Positions 21,067-30,042 of a stretch of DNA of 64,000 bases are shown here, piece by piece. This DNA comes from Methanobacterium petrolearium. GTDB lineage: Archaea; Methanobacteriota; Methanobacteria; Methanobacteriales; Methanobacteriaceae. The stretch is from the NCBI RefSeq assembly GCF_017873625.1, contig NZ_JAGGKL010000008.1:1-64000 (forward strand), read 5' to 3'. Numbering within the stretch: the stretch's first letter is position 1; every line of letters begins with the position of its first letter. The notes under the pieces were generated by a model that was not told the DNA's origin, searched no databases, and worked only from the letters and a program-made list of their open reading frames with translations. The translations under genes were made by a program, and so were the position numbers.

Positions 21067-21582
21067 CTAATCTTCACTTTTTTGTTCTTCTGTGGGAACA
21101 ATGAAAATTTCCATTATTCCAGCCAATACTAGGAAAGCTCCAATAATTATCGCCAGGAAAAAAGGATCAGCAACATAAACACCCACTATCATGTACAGAA
21201 GGCCGAATATGACCCCTAAAACTCCAATTCCCCTTGCTTTGAGATTTTTCCCTGAAAAAAGTGCCATTAATCCTGCAATTATCAGGAAGAGTGCTACTAT
21301 GTAAAGTGCCAGGAATGTTAGAAATTCAAATGCAGCTACATCTCCCACAAATACTATTCCCAAACAAATGGAAAATATCCCCATTAACAAGTTAGCTATT
21401 CCTGCTGCCAGGTTCTTACCCCATATATGGTAACTCTGCGCAAAGAACCAAATACCCAGAACAATTATTCCAAGCCCGGTTAAAACACTTAAAGTTACCA
21501 CACTAACTAATGGAAATGCAATTATTATTAAACCAAGTATTATTGCCACGATCCCTATTAAAGTATTTTTTCCTTTGTCCAT
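21067..21582 (-). CDS. DUF308/HdeD family membrane protein (paralogue 2)
   Basis: A 171-residue paralogue of the genes at 20361 and 24503, with six helices in three two-helix units and a short charged tail EEQKSED. The opening NTLIGIVAIILGLIIIAFPL is nearly the same as in paralogue 1. AGGAGG lies before the ATG. It follows its own promoter region, since 226 bp separate it from paralogue 1 downstream. Confidence 0.8.
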   Translation of the reverse strand: MDKGKNTLIGIVAIILGLIIIAFPLVSVVTLSVLTGLGIIVLGIWFFAQSYHIWGKNLAAGIANLLMGIFSICLGIVFVGDVAAFEFLTFLALYIVALFLIIAGLMALFSGKNLKARGIGVLGVIFGLLYMIVGVYVADPFFLAIIIGAFLVLAGIMEIFIVPTEEQKSED

Positions 21583-21821
21583 GTTATTCCTCCTTTTATG
21601 TTAATGCCCTACTTAAAACAACCAACAAAATCATTTTTAACAAATGAAAACATTCAACCACATATAGACTATAATATATGCAATTAATATATTTTAAATT
21701 TCTTAAAAAATAGTTTTCACTTATATTATAGATTTTATCTTACTCTATTTTTTAAAAAACTCTATAAACTTATTATTATGTTCTAAAAATATTAATCTAA
21801 GAATCAACCTAACGGGATAAC

Positions 21822-22874
21822 ATGGTACTTGAAAACTTTCAGAAAATACCCTCTTCAACAATAATACCCATCATAATAATCCTGACACTGATCTCATTAT
21901 GGATTTTAACCCCAATTTTGACTATTGTGATTTTTGGAGCCATATTAGCCTATTATGTTCGCCATATAACCAAGAAAATCAAACCTTATGTTAAAAACGA
22001 CAGTTTATCAGTTTTCCTGGGAATGATCATACTTGCCATTCCCCTTATTCTGTTGTTATATTTCACATTCAGCCAATTTGTAAACATAGCCGGTTCCTTT
22101 TTCGGTTCCCTGCAACAGGCCGCCACTGGCAATTCCACCATGCAAATGGCTCAAATAAATGATGCTGTGCAAAATCTGGACCTTCCAAACAACATCTCAG
22201 TAAACATCACCGATACCATAAAATCCGGAATTTCACAGTTTATCTCTTACACCGCCAGTTCAGTGGTAAATCTGGTTAGTTCCATACCTGGTATTGCGGC
22301 TCAAATTTTAATATTAATTTTTTCAATGTTTTATTTTGCCAAAGACGGAGATAAGATTGTTAAATACGTTAAAGACATAATTCCTGCACAGGATCAGGAT
22401 TTCTACCAGCAGATAATTGATAGTGCCGATGATGTTTTAAAAAGCATTATTGTGGGTAATCTTATTCCGGCCATAATTCTGGGTATACTCTCTGGAATCT
22501 TATATTATTTCCTTGGATATGAATATGTGATTCTATTAGCAATTATAAGTGGAATTGCCATGTTTATACCCATTATCGGACCCTGGATAGTCTATGGTGT
22601 CATAGGGATTTTCAGCATTCTCATTGGTAACACCTTACCAGGTGTGCTGGTTATCGTGTTTGGTTGGATAATTGAAACCAGCACTGACTTCTACATCAGA
22701 CCCAGGATTGCAGTTCAATACTCAGAGATCCATCCACTGGTCTTTTTATTAGGGTTTATCTACGGTGCGGTGACAATGGGCCTTCCTGGACTGTTTATTG
22801 GGCCATTGATATTGGGAATCACTTACGAAGCCTACAAAGTATATAGAAAAGAAAAAGTAAAGTCAAACCCTTAA
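21822..22874 (+). CDS. AI-2E family transporter
   Basis: A 350-residue membrane protein of the AI-2E (TqsA/YdiK/PerM) family with about eight helices. Hallmarks are the LILIFSMFYFAKDGDKIV segment, GILSGILYYFLGYEYVILLAIISGIAMFIPIIGPWIVY, and the conserved closing region DFYIRPRIA...HPLVFLLGFIYGAVTMGLPGLFIGPLILG. Members export small organic signals or exchange Na+/H+; the substrate here is unknown. It starts a plus-strand pair with the FtsX-like gene 64 bp downstream. Confidence 0.87.
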   Translation: MVLENFQKIPSSTIIPIIIILTLISLWILTPILTIVIFGAILAYYVRHITKKIKPYVKNDSLSVFLGMIILAIPLILLLYFTFSQFVNIAGSFFGSLQQAATGNSTMQMAQINDAVQNLDLPNNISVNITDTIKSGISQFISYTASSVVNLVSSIPGIAAQILILIFSMFYFAKDGDKIVKYVKDIIPAQDQDFYQQIIDSADDVLKSIIVGNLIPAIILGILSGILYYFLGYEYVILLAIISGIAMFIPIIGPWIVYGVIGIFSILIGNTLPGVLVIVFGWIIETSTDFYIRPRIAVQYSEIHPLVFLLGFIYGAVTMGLPGLFIGPLILGITYEAYKVYRKEKVKSNP

Positions 22875-22938
22875 AATTTCTTTATTGAAGAAGACAATAC
22901 CTAATGATTAATTAATCACCAAATTGAGCTGATGTTAA

Positions 22939-23646
22939 ATGGGAATATACACATTGCCTTTGAAAAATCTGCATCAAAACAAGTTGAGAAATATTTCCAC
23001 TGTTCTGAGAATATCTTTGGGGGTTATAATTCTATTAATCCTGGTAAGTTCGGGTTTAGGGATAAACAGCTTTATTGAAAAGTCAGGATCATCTGATGTG
23101 AATATATTGGGCACAGCACCAACCAGTCAGAATGCCAACACCACCCAACAAACAGATATTGTAACATCTACCGTAGACTACTTAAACTCGGTTTTTGGTA
23201 GTCAAATCACAGAAAATCAGCTTTTCAATCGTTTGGAAGATTTTTTAGTCAATGTAGTGTATATTTTAGATGGTTTAGCCAGTGTTGCATTGTTAGTTGG
23301 TGTTATGGGAATTATGAACACCATGGGTTTTAACTTGTCAGAAAGGACAAAGGAAATAGGTATTCTTAAAGCCTTAGGATTCACTGAAAGACAAATACTT
23401 ATAAGTTGCACCCTTGAAGCAGGGTTACTGGGATTAATCGGTTCTGTTATTGGCGCTATACTGGGATCAGTAATCATATGGATTATCTCTACATTCATAG
23501 ATCCAGAATTATTAACTATTCTTCTCCCACTATGGTTAATCCCTGGAGCTATATTCATAACCACCATTCTCAGCCTAATTTTAGGCCTGTATCCAGCGTG
23601 GTTTACCTCCCAATTAGATGCCATGGAAATTCTACGTTATGGTTAA
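22939..23646 (+). CDS. Short FtsX/MacB-type ABC permease-like protein
   Basis: A 235-residue relative of MacB/LolC permeases. The N-terminal LKNLHQNKLRNISTVLRISLGV is the typical first-helix region, and after residue 110 the FtsX domain is clear: GVMGIMNTMGFNLSERTKEIGILKALGFTERQI and a closing PAWFTSQLDAMEILRYG. The extracellular domain is only about 65 residues instead of about 200, and no ATPase gene is next to it. It could be a shortened permease served by an ATPase encoded elsewhere, or a deletion derivative that keeps the frame. Confidence 0.72.
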   Translation: MGIYTLPLKNLHQNKLRNISTVLRISLGVIILLILVSSGLGINSFIEKSGSSDVNILGTAPTSQNANTTQQTDIVTSTVDYLNSVFGSQITENQLFNRLEDFLVNVVYILDGLASVALLVGVMGIMNTMGFNLSERTKEIGILKALGFTERQILISCTLEAGLLGLIGSVIGAILGSVIIWIISTFIDPELLTILLPLWLIPGAIFITTILSLILGLYPAWFTSQLDAMEILRYG

Positions 23647-23875
23647 CACTTAACCCATTTAATTTTTACATAAATTTGGATGATAATCGTTAACAACTGG
23701 TAAAAAAAGCATTAAAATATTCTAATGACAATTAAAAAGTTTAAAAACATAATTATAAAAAAATATTATCTTAGTAGTGGTTGATGTCATTCAATGTTCT
23801 CTAATGAACCTAAAAATACTAATATTTAAAGATATAATAATTAATGAACAATTAAGATAGGATAGGAGGGAAATG

Positions 23876-24031
23876 ATGAATAATCAAATGAATGGAATCA
23901 TAATGATAGTGTTAGGTATACTGCTGGGAATTATCTACTTTGCTCTGCCCACATTTCTGATTTATGCCTACTGGATTGCAGTTCTAATACTAGTTGTGTA
24001 TGGAATCTATCTCTATCAGAAAAAAGGATAA
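23876..24031 (+). CDS. Small membrane protein (52 residues)
   Basis: GGAGGG at 23865-23870 precedes tandem ATG codons at 23873 and 23876. The product has two hydrophobic stretches, IIMIVLGILLGIIYFALP and YWIAVLILVVYGIYLYQ, a proline kink between them and a KKG end. It is a paralogue of the small protein encoded convergently at 24055-24210, with NGxxMIVLxIxLxIxYxAxP shared. Function unknown. Confidence 0.68.
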   Translation: MNNQMNGIIMIVLGILLGIIYFALPTFLIYAYWIAVLILVVYGIYLYQKKG

Positions 24032-24054
24032 ATAAATTAAAATTTTTTTTCCCA

Positions 24055-24210
24055 TTATTTAGAAAAGTACAGATAAAGACCGTACCCCAATAGTATGGCA
24101 ACGATTATCCCATATATCCAATCGATCCAGTTGGGAATTGCTATATATAATATCACCAGTACAATGGCGAGTACTATCATTAAAAGACCATTAGTTTTTT
24201 CGTTCATCAT
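24055..24210 (-). CDS. Small membrane protein (51 residues), paralogue of the preceding one
   Basis: GAGGTGG precedes an ATG pair at 24210/24207. The product reads NGLLMIVLAIVLVILYIAIP, then a WIDWIYGIIVAILLGYGLYLY helix and a short SK end. Same length, same two-helix plan and same NGxxMIVL start as the gene at 23876, with which it converges at 23 bp between stops. The matching ribosome sites and sequence similarity argue that both are real. Confidence 0.65.
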   Translation of the reverse strand: MMNEKTNGLLMIVLAIVLVILYIAIPNWIDWIYGIIVAILLGYGLYLYFSK

Positions 24211-24502
24211 TTTTCCACCTCAATTCTTAATTATAATTTATTTTTTTAATTTATTATCTATATTCTTTTGGATAAATTGGTGCCATAGATTTTTAGATAT
24301 TAATTTGCCATATTTTCACATAATGAGTTGTAAGATATTACATTAATCGACCTGCCACTAATTATATTATTATCCAACAACAAAAATTAAAGTGGCCGTG
24401 AAATCTGATTCTATCTTTATAGAATTGATTATTCACCAGATATTTGTTAGTAGATTGACTTGACTACATCCAGTAGCATGAAATCACCATGAGGTTATTT
24501 AA

Positions 24503-24979
24503 ATGAAAAACGCACTAGTTGGAATTATTGCAATAATTGTGGCCATTATTATGATTGCCTCCCCAGTAATTGGATTAGCCACTTTAGGACTCATATCTGG
24601 ACTATTGATACTGGTAACGGGTATTTGGTTAACAATTTTAGGTTTCAGTGAAAGAACATCCAATGATTTATGGTTATTCCCCCTTCTGGTCGGATTAATA
24701 GGGGTGATTATGGGTTTAACATTCCTCTTTAATACTTCCTGGATTATCAGCCTTGGAGTTTGGACATACCTACTCTCTGGAGCACTTCTAATAATAGCTG
24801 GAATTATAGCCCTGTTTGTAGGTGAAAAACAGACATATAAAACCTATGCTGGAATCTTTGGACTGGTGTTGGGATGTCTTTTCCTGATTGTAGGCTACTT
24901 CAACATAGACCCCCAAATATTAGGGGTTATAACTGGAATAGTACTCCTAATATTTGGAATACTGAATATTCGAGAATGA
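24503..24979 (+). CDS. DUF308/HdeD family membrane protein (paralogue 3)
   Basis: A 158-residue, six-helix protein of the same family as those at 20361 and 21067; the third copy within 5 kb, here on the plus strand. Opens NALVGIIAIIVAIIMIASPVIGLATLGL; GAGGT before the ATG. The central ERTSNDLWLFPLLVG loop is more divergent than in the other two. Confidence 0.78.
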   Translation: MKNALVGIIAIIVAIIMIASPVIGLATLGLISGLLILVTGIWLTILGFSERTSNDLWLFPLLVGLIGVIMGLTFLFNTSWIISLGVWTYLLSGALLIIAGIIALFVGEKQTYKTYAGIFGLVLGCLFLIVGYFNIDPQILGVITGIVLLIFGILNIRE

Positions 24980-25098
24980 AGTGATTAAGAAAAGGTTACA
25001 TCAAAAAATACTAACGAATTAATTTACTAGAAATCATTCTCAAATATCGTCCACTAAAAAAAATAAAAGGAACAAAAGATGGATCATTAATGACTTTT

Positions 25099-25299
25099 TT
25101 AAAATCCTATTTGGTCCCTTAACATGAAGACTATCCATACCAGTATGAAGATGGCAAAGAGCGTGTAAAGCATTCTTCGACTTTTTCTGACCTTCTGCTG
25201 GTTTGCAATGGCTATTTGCTCACATTTAGGTGAACAGAACCTTTCATCCATGGGTATTGGTGTTCCACACACTGGACAATGTTTATGTTGTTCGATCAT
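25099..25299 (-). CDS. DUF2116 zinc-ribbon membrane protein
   Basis: A 66-residue protein with an N-terminal zinc ribbon (CPVCGTPIP and FCSPKCEQI) followed by one membrane helix (YTLFAIFILVWIVFML). This is the DUF2116 layout found in methanogens, usually beside nucleotide or RNA genes. It follows pyrH on the same strand by 80 bp. Confidence 0.8.
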   Translation of the reverse strand: MIEQHKHCPVCGTPIPMDERFCSPKCEQIAIANQQKVRKSRRMLYTLFAIFILVWIVFMLRDQIGF

Positions 25300-25379
25300 G
25301 AATAATTACCTCTTTTTTCCTTATTTTCTTAATACTTCAACTTCAAAATAAATTCCAAACTATTCCAATTTTTTAGTAT

Positions 25380-26060
25380 TTATTCAGGATTCGGCACGAT
25401 CAAAGTTCCGATTTTTTCTTTAAGTGCCTTTTTAAGGTTTTCTGGGGTTTCTCCATTGAAGATAACTGTTTTTATCCGGGAGCGGCCAATGATCTGTATG
25501 GCGGTTTTATCCAGAAATTCATATGTTCCTGCCCGCATTTCTTTATCCGACAATAATTCCATCATCTTTCGTGGTGTAATCTCCGAATACATCTTGGCAT
25601 CAGAGTACTTATTGGGATCCTTATCAAATAATCCATCTACAGAAGTGGCATTTAAGAGTAAGTCCGCTCCTACGAATTCTGCCAGGATGCTTCCCACTGC
25701 ATCAGTACTGTGTGCTGGTTCAGTTCCACCCATTACCACGATCTTGCCAGAGGTGGAGAATTCCAGAGCCTCACTGAAGTTGTGGGGCACTCTGGGATAA
25801 GCATCATCTTTCAGGGCTGTGATAAGGAGTCTTGCATTGAGTCGGGTGACTTCAATACCTATATCATCGCAAAGGGCTTCAGAAGCATCCAGGTCCCGTG
25901 CTATGCCTATGTAGTCCCGGGCAGTTCTGCCACCACCCACTACCACCAGGATCTGGTGTTCCTCTGCCATACTCCTCAATACATTTGCATAATCCGAGAA
26001 TTTTTTATAATCGTGGTCCCTTATTATTATGGATCCACCTACTGTAATCACTATGCGCAT
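25380..26060 (-). CDS. pyrH: Uridylate kinase (archaeal UMP kinase)
   Basis: A 226-residue amino acid kinase-fold enzyme that phosphorylates UMP to UDP. It opens with RIVITVGGSIIIRD, carries VVVGGGRTARDYIG for phosphate binding, ARLLITAL, and the DGLFDKDPNKY segment that contacts ATP. The archaeal form is shorter than the bacterial enzyme, as here. It probably forms an operon with the DUF2116 gene and marks the left border of the CRISPR island. Confidence 0.92.
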   Translation of the reverse strand: MRIVITVGGSIIIRDHDYKKFSDYANVLRSMAEEHQILVVVGGGRTARDYIGIARDLDASEALCDDIGIEVTRLNARLLITALKDDAYPRVPHNFSEALEFSTSGKIVVMGGTEPAHSTDAVGSILAEFVGADLLLNATSVDGLFDKDPNKYSDAKMYSEITPRKMMELLSDKEMRAGTYEFLDKTAIQIIGRSRIKTVIFNGETPENLKKALKEKIGTLIVPNPE

Positions 26061-26539
26061 CTCTCATCACCATAATATATAATCTAATCAATTGATGTTT
26101 GACTTTAATCTAATATATAATTTTTAAAATAATTAATTTAAAAAAATAATCACCGGTTTTAAACTATTTATTTTAAAATTAAATCCCCTATTTCCCATGA
26201 TTTAGATTTATAATTAAAATTATTGTTTTGTTTTTTGAAATGCATCAGTTGATACCGTTTAATCTGTCGATTCCCCACCTCATAACAGGTTACTATTCTT
26301 TTAAAACCATGCATTTCTCAATAAATTCCCTACAATACAATAGAATAATATCAAACTGTGAATGTAAAACATATACATTTATATATTATTACTTACAATT
26401 ATGTTTTGAAGATATTCACTGGAGGAGGCTTACCCCAATCATCTACTACAAAAATGAGTTACTACAAAAATGGGTTACTAATAATGAGGAGAATAATAAT
26501 AAAATTTATATAAATGAGCAATATACTGGAGTATGAAGT
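26061..26539. other. Non-coding region between pyrH and cas6
   Basis: About 480 bp, very AT-rich. A GGAGGAGG at 26420-26427 is not followed by a usable start. TATA-like elements lie at about 26383 (TTTATATATT) and 26500 (TTTATATAAA), the latter about 35 bp before cas6. A 16-bp tandem repeat lies at 26445-26476. One 102-codon frame here is not supported. Confidence 0.5.
26445..26476. repeat. 16-bp tandem repeat upstream of cas6
   Basis: ACTACAAAAATGAGTT (26445-26460) is followed directly by ACTACAAAAATGGGTT (26461-26476), one mismatch, then a partial ACTAATAATGAGG. It lies about 65 bp before the cas6 start and upstream of its likely TATA box, a place for regulator binding. Confidence 0.5.
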
Positions 26540-27292
<753 letters not shown>

Positions 27293-27384
27293 GAGTAAAA
27301 TTGAAACTTTAAAGATATTCTCAAGCCAAAAATGAAAAAAACCATATTTAAAGATTTATATAATACTAATCAAATAAATCCTAG

Positions 27385-27473
27385 AATTTGAGCCTAATAT
27401 AGTCTGATTTGAATGGAAATTTAAGTTTTAATCCAAAATTATAGTTTCGATTCCATTATGGTCTGATTTCATG
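27385..27473 (-). ncRNA. crRNA-like guide element (CreA/CreR-type) between cas6 and cas8b
   Basis: Read on the minus strand: pseudo-repeat 1 (27473-27444) matches the 30-bp CRISPR repeat at about 20 of 30 positions, including AAATCAGAC and a GAAA near the end. A 29-nt pseudo-spacer follows (27443-27415), then pseudo-repeat 2 (27414-27385), about 22 of 30, including AAATCAGACTAT and TTAGG. No gaps are needed. The unit is antisense to the cas genes. AT-rich TATA candidates on the minus strand lie about 20-45 bp upstream (CTATAAAAAG at 27522-27513; TTTATATTA at 27500-27492), so it can have its own promoter. The pseudo-spacer matches the cas8b upstream region at 27539-27555. This is the plan of haloarchaeal CreA/CreR guides, which also lie in cas operons. 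Not experimentally known here. Confidence 0.72.
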
Positions 27474-27535
27474 AAAAGTTGTGGAATATATAATATAAAA
27501 AGTATAATAAACTTTTTATAGCGAAAAAATTAGTT

Positions 27536-27556
27536 CCATATAAATTTGGTTTAAAC
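27536..27556 (+). promoter_or_regulatory. Putative Cascade target: CCA PAM plus seed-matching site at the cas8b promoter
   Basis: CCA at 27536-27538 is followed by a site that matches the first 17 bases of the pseudo-spacer except at positions 6 and 12: TATAA-x-TTTGG-x-TTAAA, with the next mismatch at 18. The site includes TATAAATT, a likely TATA box for the cas8b-7-5-3 operon or for a short RNA ahead of it. CCW is a known PAM for some type I-B systems; the PAM of this system is not known. Confidence 0.65.
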
Positions 27557-27580
27557 AAAAAAAACGCAAAATTTATAAGA

Positions 27581-27655
27581 GTAAGTAGTCAATCATTTTA
27601 TCAAAATATGAATAAGTCCTAATAATTGCTAAAGAATATTAAAAACACTACTTAC
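27581..27655 (+). other. Inverted repeat in the cas8b leader, possible structured RNA
   Basis: GTAAGTAGT (27581-27589) and ACTACTTAC (27647-27655) are exact complements, 9 bp, with a 57-base loop. They lie between the putative Cascade target and cas8b, so any transcript from that promoter would carry them. Within the loop is a four-codon mini-frame (ATG AAT AAG TCC TAA, 27608-27622) without a ribosome site. In CreTA systems this position holds the small toxin RNA CreT; no such toxin can be shown here. Confidence 0.35.
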
Positions 27656-27691
27656 CCATGATAAAAAAAAATGAAAGTTGGGGGATCAAAA

Positions 27692-29041
27692 ATGAATGAA
27701 ATTTTTTATGATTTCACTGGAAATCCATTTGTCGATGCCGGAATTTGGGCTATAAGCCAATGGGTCGGTAAAAAGCCTGAAAAATTAGACAAGGATGATT
27801 TTAGGAGTATCATTAATGATGTAACATTTTTATATTTAAGTCCTAAATGGTCAAAAAACATGTATCAAATCTTTCCAAATAATCCTATTACAAATAACGC
27901 GGTTAAAGATAAAAAAAATAGGTATTCACAAATTTTAAATGAATTAATAGAAGAAATGACTCCTTTAGGTAATAATGGAAATTGTATTTCCTGTGGTCGA
28001 AGAGATGTTTTAGAAAGATCTGCTAAAGATAGGGTTCCATTAACAGGATCTAAAAAGTTAATTAACTACTTTTCTTTTGGTACTGATGGAGCTGACTATT
28101 GTCCGGCATGCACATTTGCAATTCAATTCGCCCCTTTGATAATGTACTCCTGCGTTAAAATGCTTTTAATTCATTCAAATTCAAGAAAAGTCATGAAAAA
28201 ATGGTCTAAAAAAGCAAAAAATAACATAGATAAACAATTATCATCTAAAAATTATACTGGGTGTTTAAATGAAGGATTTAAAAATCCAAAAAATGCTCTT
28301 TTTCACATAATCCAAGATATGATTTTAAGTTATGATGAGAGATGGTATCTTGAAAAACCTTCTATTAACTTTTATCATTTTACTAATTTTAATCAAGGGC
28401 CCAATTTAGACATATATAATGTTCCAACATCCGTTTTTAGGTTTTTAGCTTATATACCCCCTGATAACTTTGAAAACTGGTTAAAAGTTGTCAGAAGAGG
28501 ATATAGATTTGTTAATTGGGAAAAGGTAAAAGAAGAAGATGAATACAAAAATAATCCAAACACGGTATATGATAATCTTTTAGAAAATAAATCAATTATT
28601 AGATTTTTTATTAACCGGAAAAATAGAGAAGCAATAGGAGGATGGGATTTAATCAGTTATTATCTTGAGGAGGTAAGAAATATGGATGAAAAAAGGATAA
28701 ATGTAATAAAAGACGTGGGAGATAGATTAGTAGATCATATAGAAACTATGGACGATATGAAAACACTGAACCGGTTAGAAATGGCTGCTAATTACCGGAG
28801 TTTCAGAAATGTTTTGAGAATTATAATCAAAAAGAGAATATCAAATGGTATTGAAGATCCATTGTTCACATTTGATGATTATGTGGATTATCTTTTCCCA
28901 GAAGGTAACTTAACCTGGCGGGAAACTCAAGATCTGATTTTGTTTAGAATTTACGAAAAATTACAGCCATGGATAATTCAACAGGGAAATCAAAGTGAGT
29001 TAGAAACTCAAGAATCTGAAGAAGCTCAGGAGGAGGAATAA
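27692..29041 (+). CDS. cas8b: Type I-B Cascade large subunit Cas8b (Cst1 type)
   Basis: About 449 residues, large subunit of the type I-B effector that recognises the PAM. The CXXC-CXXC (Cst1/Cas8b1) signature is present: CISCGRR near residue 100 and DYCPACTF near 137. It begins NEIFYDFTGNPFVDAGIWAIS, typical for the family, and ends in an acidic tail. The ATG at 27692 is chosen because GGGGGAT lies six bases upstream; an ATG at 27671 is in frame but has no such site. The stop is followed two bases later by cas7. Confidence 0.88.
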   Translation: MNEIFYDFTGNPFVDAGIWAISQWVGKKPEKLDKDDFRSIINDVTFLYLSPKWSKNMYQIFPNNPITNNAVKDKKNRYSQILNELIEEMTPLGNNGNCISCGRRDVLERSAKDRVPLTGSKKLINYFSFGTDGADYCPACTFAIQFAPLIMYSCVKMLLIHSNSRKVMKKWSKKAKNNIDKQLSSKNYTGCLNEGFKNPKNALFHIIQDMILSYDERWYLEKPSINFYHFTNFNQGPNLDIYNVPTSVFRFLAYIPPDNFENWLKVVRRGYRFVNWEKVKEEDEYKNNPNTVYDNLLENKSIIRFFINRKNREAIGGWDLISYYLEEVRNMDEKRINVIKDVGDRLVDHIETMDDMKTLNRLEMAANYRSFRNVLRIIIKKRISNGIEDPLFTFDDYVDYLFPEGNLTWRETQDLILFRIYEKLQPWIIQQGNQSELETQESEEAQEEE

Positions 29042-29043
29042 AC

Positions 29044-30042
29044 ATGTCAAAAACAGTTGTAGGTTTTATGTTAGTGGATGCACCTCATTCTGCATTGAAT
29101 AATGCAGGTGCAGATGCAGGAGACAGAACTGATAATATTGTACGGGTTAAATCAATTCGTAGAGGTAGAAAAGTATATCCTTACGTTTCAGGACAGGCTT
29201 TGAGATACTGGTGGAGAGATACCCTGGAACAAAAATACAATTGGAATGTTTCACCTATTGAGAGACAGAAAAAAATTGCTTTTACCAGTGCAAATCCAAT
29301 AGAATATGATGATGACGATGTTTTTGGCTATATGAGGGCTTTAAAAGCTAAAGAAGGTGGAACTGTAACCCGAATATCTCCATTAAAAACTTCTCCTTTA
29401 ATATCAGTTATTGGGCAAATCCCAACTCAAGATTTTGGTGTTATGGCCCGTCACGAAGGAGATCCAGTGCCTTATGAACATGAATTTTATTCTACAGTAT
29501 TAAAAGGAATATTTTCATTGGATTTAGATAGTTTGGGGGTTTTTTATGCAGATGAAAAAACAGGTTACCGAAATATGTATCCTAAATTAGAAGAAAAAGC
29601 TGAAGAGGAAGGCCTTGTTAAAGATGAAAAAAATAATAAATGGATAATGCCTGAAGATATTAGAATAAAAAGGGCACAAGATACAATTAAAGCACTTCCA
29701 TATCTCCAAGGTGGAGCAAAATTAACATCACATTTAACTGATGTATCTCCAAAATTCCTGGTTCTTGCAGTGATCGATGGGGGTAATCATATTTTCATGA
29801 ATATAGTAAAAGAAGAAAATGGAGAACCACAAATTAACATTGAAGCACTTCAAGAGGTTATAAATGAATATTCTGATTCTTTCTTAACAAATATTTATAT
29901 CGGCCGTAGGAAAGGATTTATGGATGAATTGGATGAAGATATTGTTAAATTAACAGCAGAAAATGAAAAGGTTGAATCTGGAACCATCAAAGAAACTGTA
30001 GATCAATTTGCTGAAAAAATTCCAGAGCTGATAAAACAATGA
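29044..30042 (+). CDS. cas7: Cas7 (Cst2/DevR type) Cascade backbone
   Basis: A 332-residue RAMP protein forming the helical backbone that holds the crRNA spacer. Family features are VGFMLVDAPHSALNNAGADAGDRTDN-type opening, VYPYVSGQALRYWWRDTL, and GGAKLTSHLTDVSPKFLVLAVIDGG. A GGAGGAGG inside the end of cas8b serves as its ribosome site. Its stop overlaps the cas5 start by four bases (ATGA), showing translational coupling. Confidence 0.9.
   Translation: MSKTVVGFMLVDAPHSALNNAGADAGDRTDNIVRVKSIRRGRKVYPYVSGQALRYWWRDTLEQKYNWNVSPIERQKKIAFTSANPIEYDDDDVFGYMRALKAKEGGTVTRISPLKTSPLISVIGQIPTQDFGVMARHEGDPVPYEHEFYSTVLKGIFSLDLDSLGVFYADEKTGYRNMYPKLEEKAEEEGLVKDEKNNKWIMPEDIRIKRAQDTIKALPYLQGGAKLTSHLTDVSPKFLVLAVIDGGNHIFMNIVKEENGEPQINIEALQEVINEYSDSFLTNIYIGRRKGFMDELDEDIVKLTAENEKVESGTIKETVDQFAEKIPELIKQ

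Noticed and set aside
24095..24346. Plus-strand frame of 83 codons
   Set aside because: Overlaps the small minus-strand gene that has a strong ribosome site and a homologue; composition is typical of non-coding AT-rich sequence.
26113..26125. TATAATTTT upstream of cas6 as another target of the 27.4 kb pseudo-spacer
   Set aside because: Only nine AT bases match and there is no PAM-like flank; expected by chance in this sequence.
26228..26536. Open frame of about 100 codons upstream of cas6
   Set aside because: Low-complexity Y/I/N-rich product, no ribosome site, lies in AT-rich promoter DNA, no recognisable domain.
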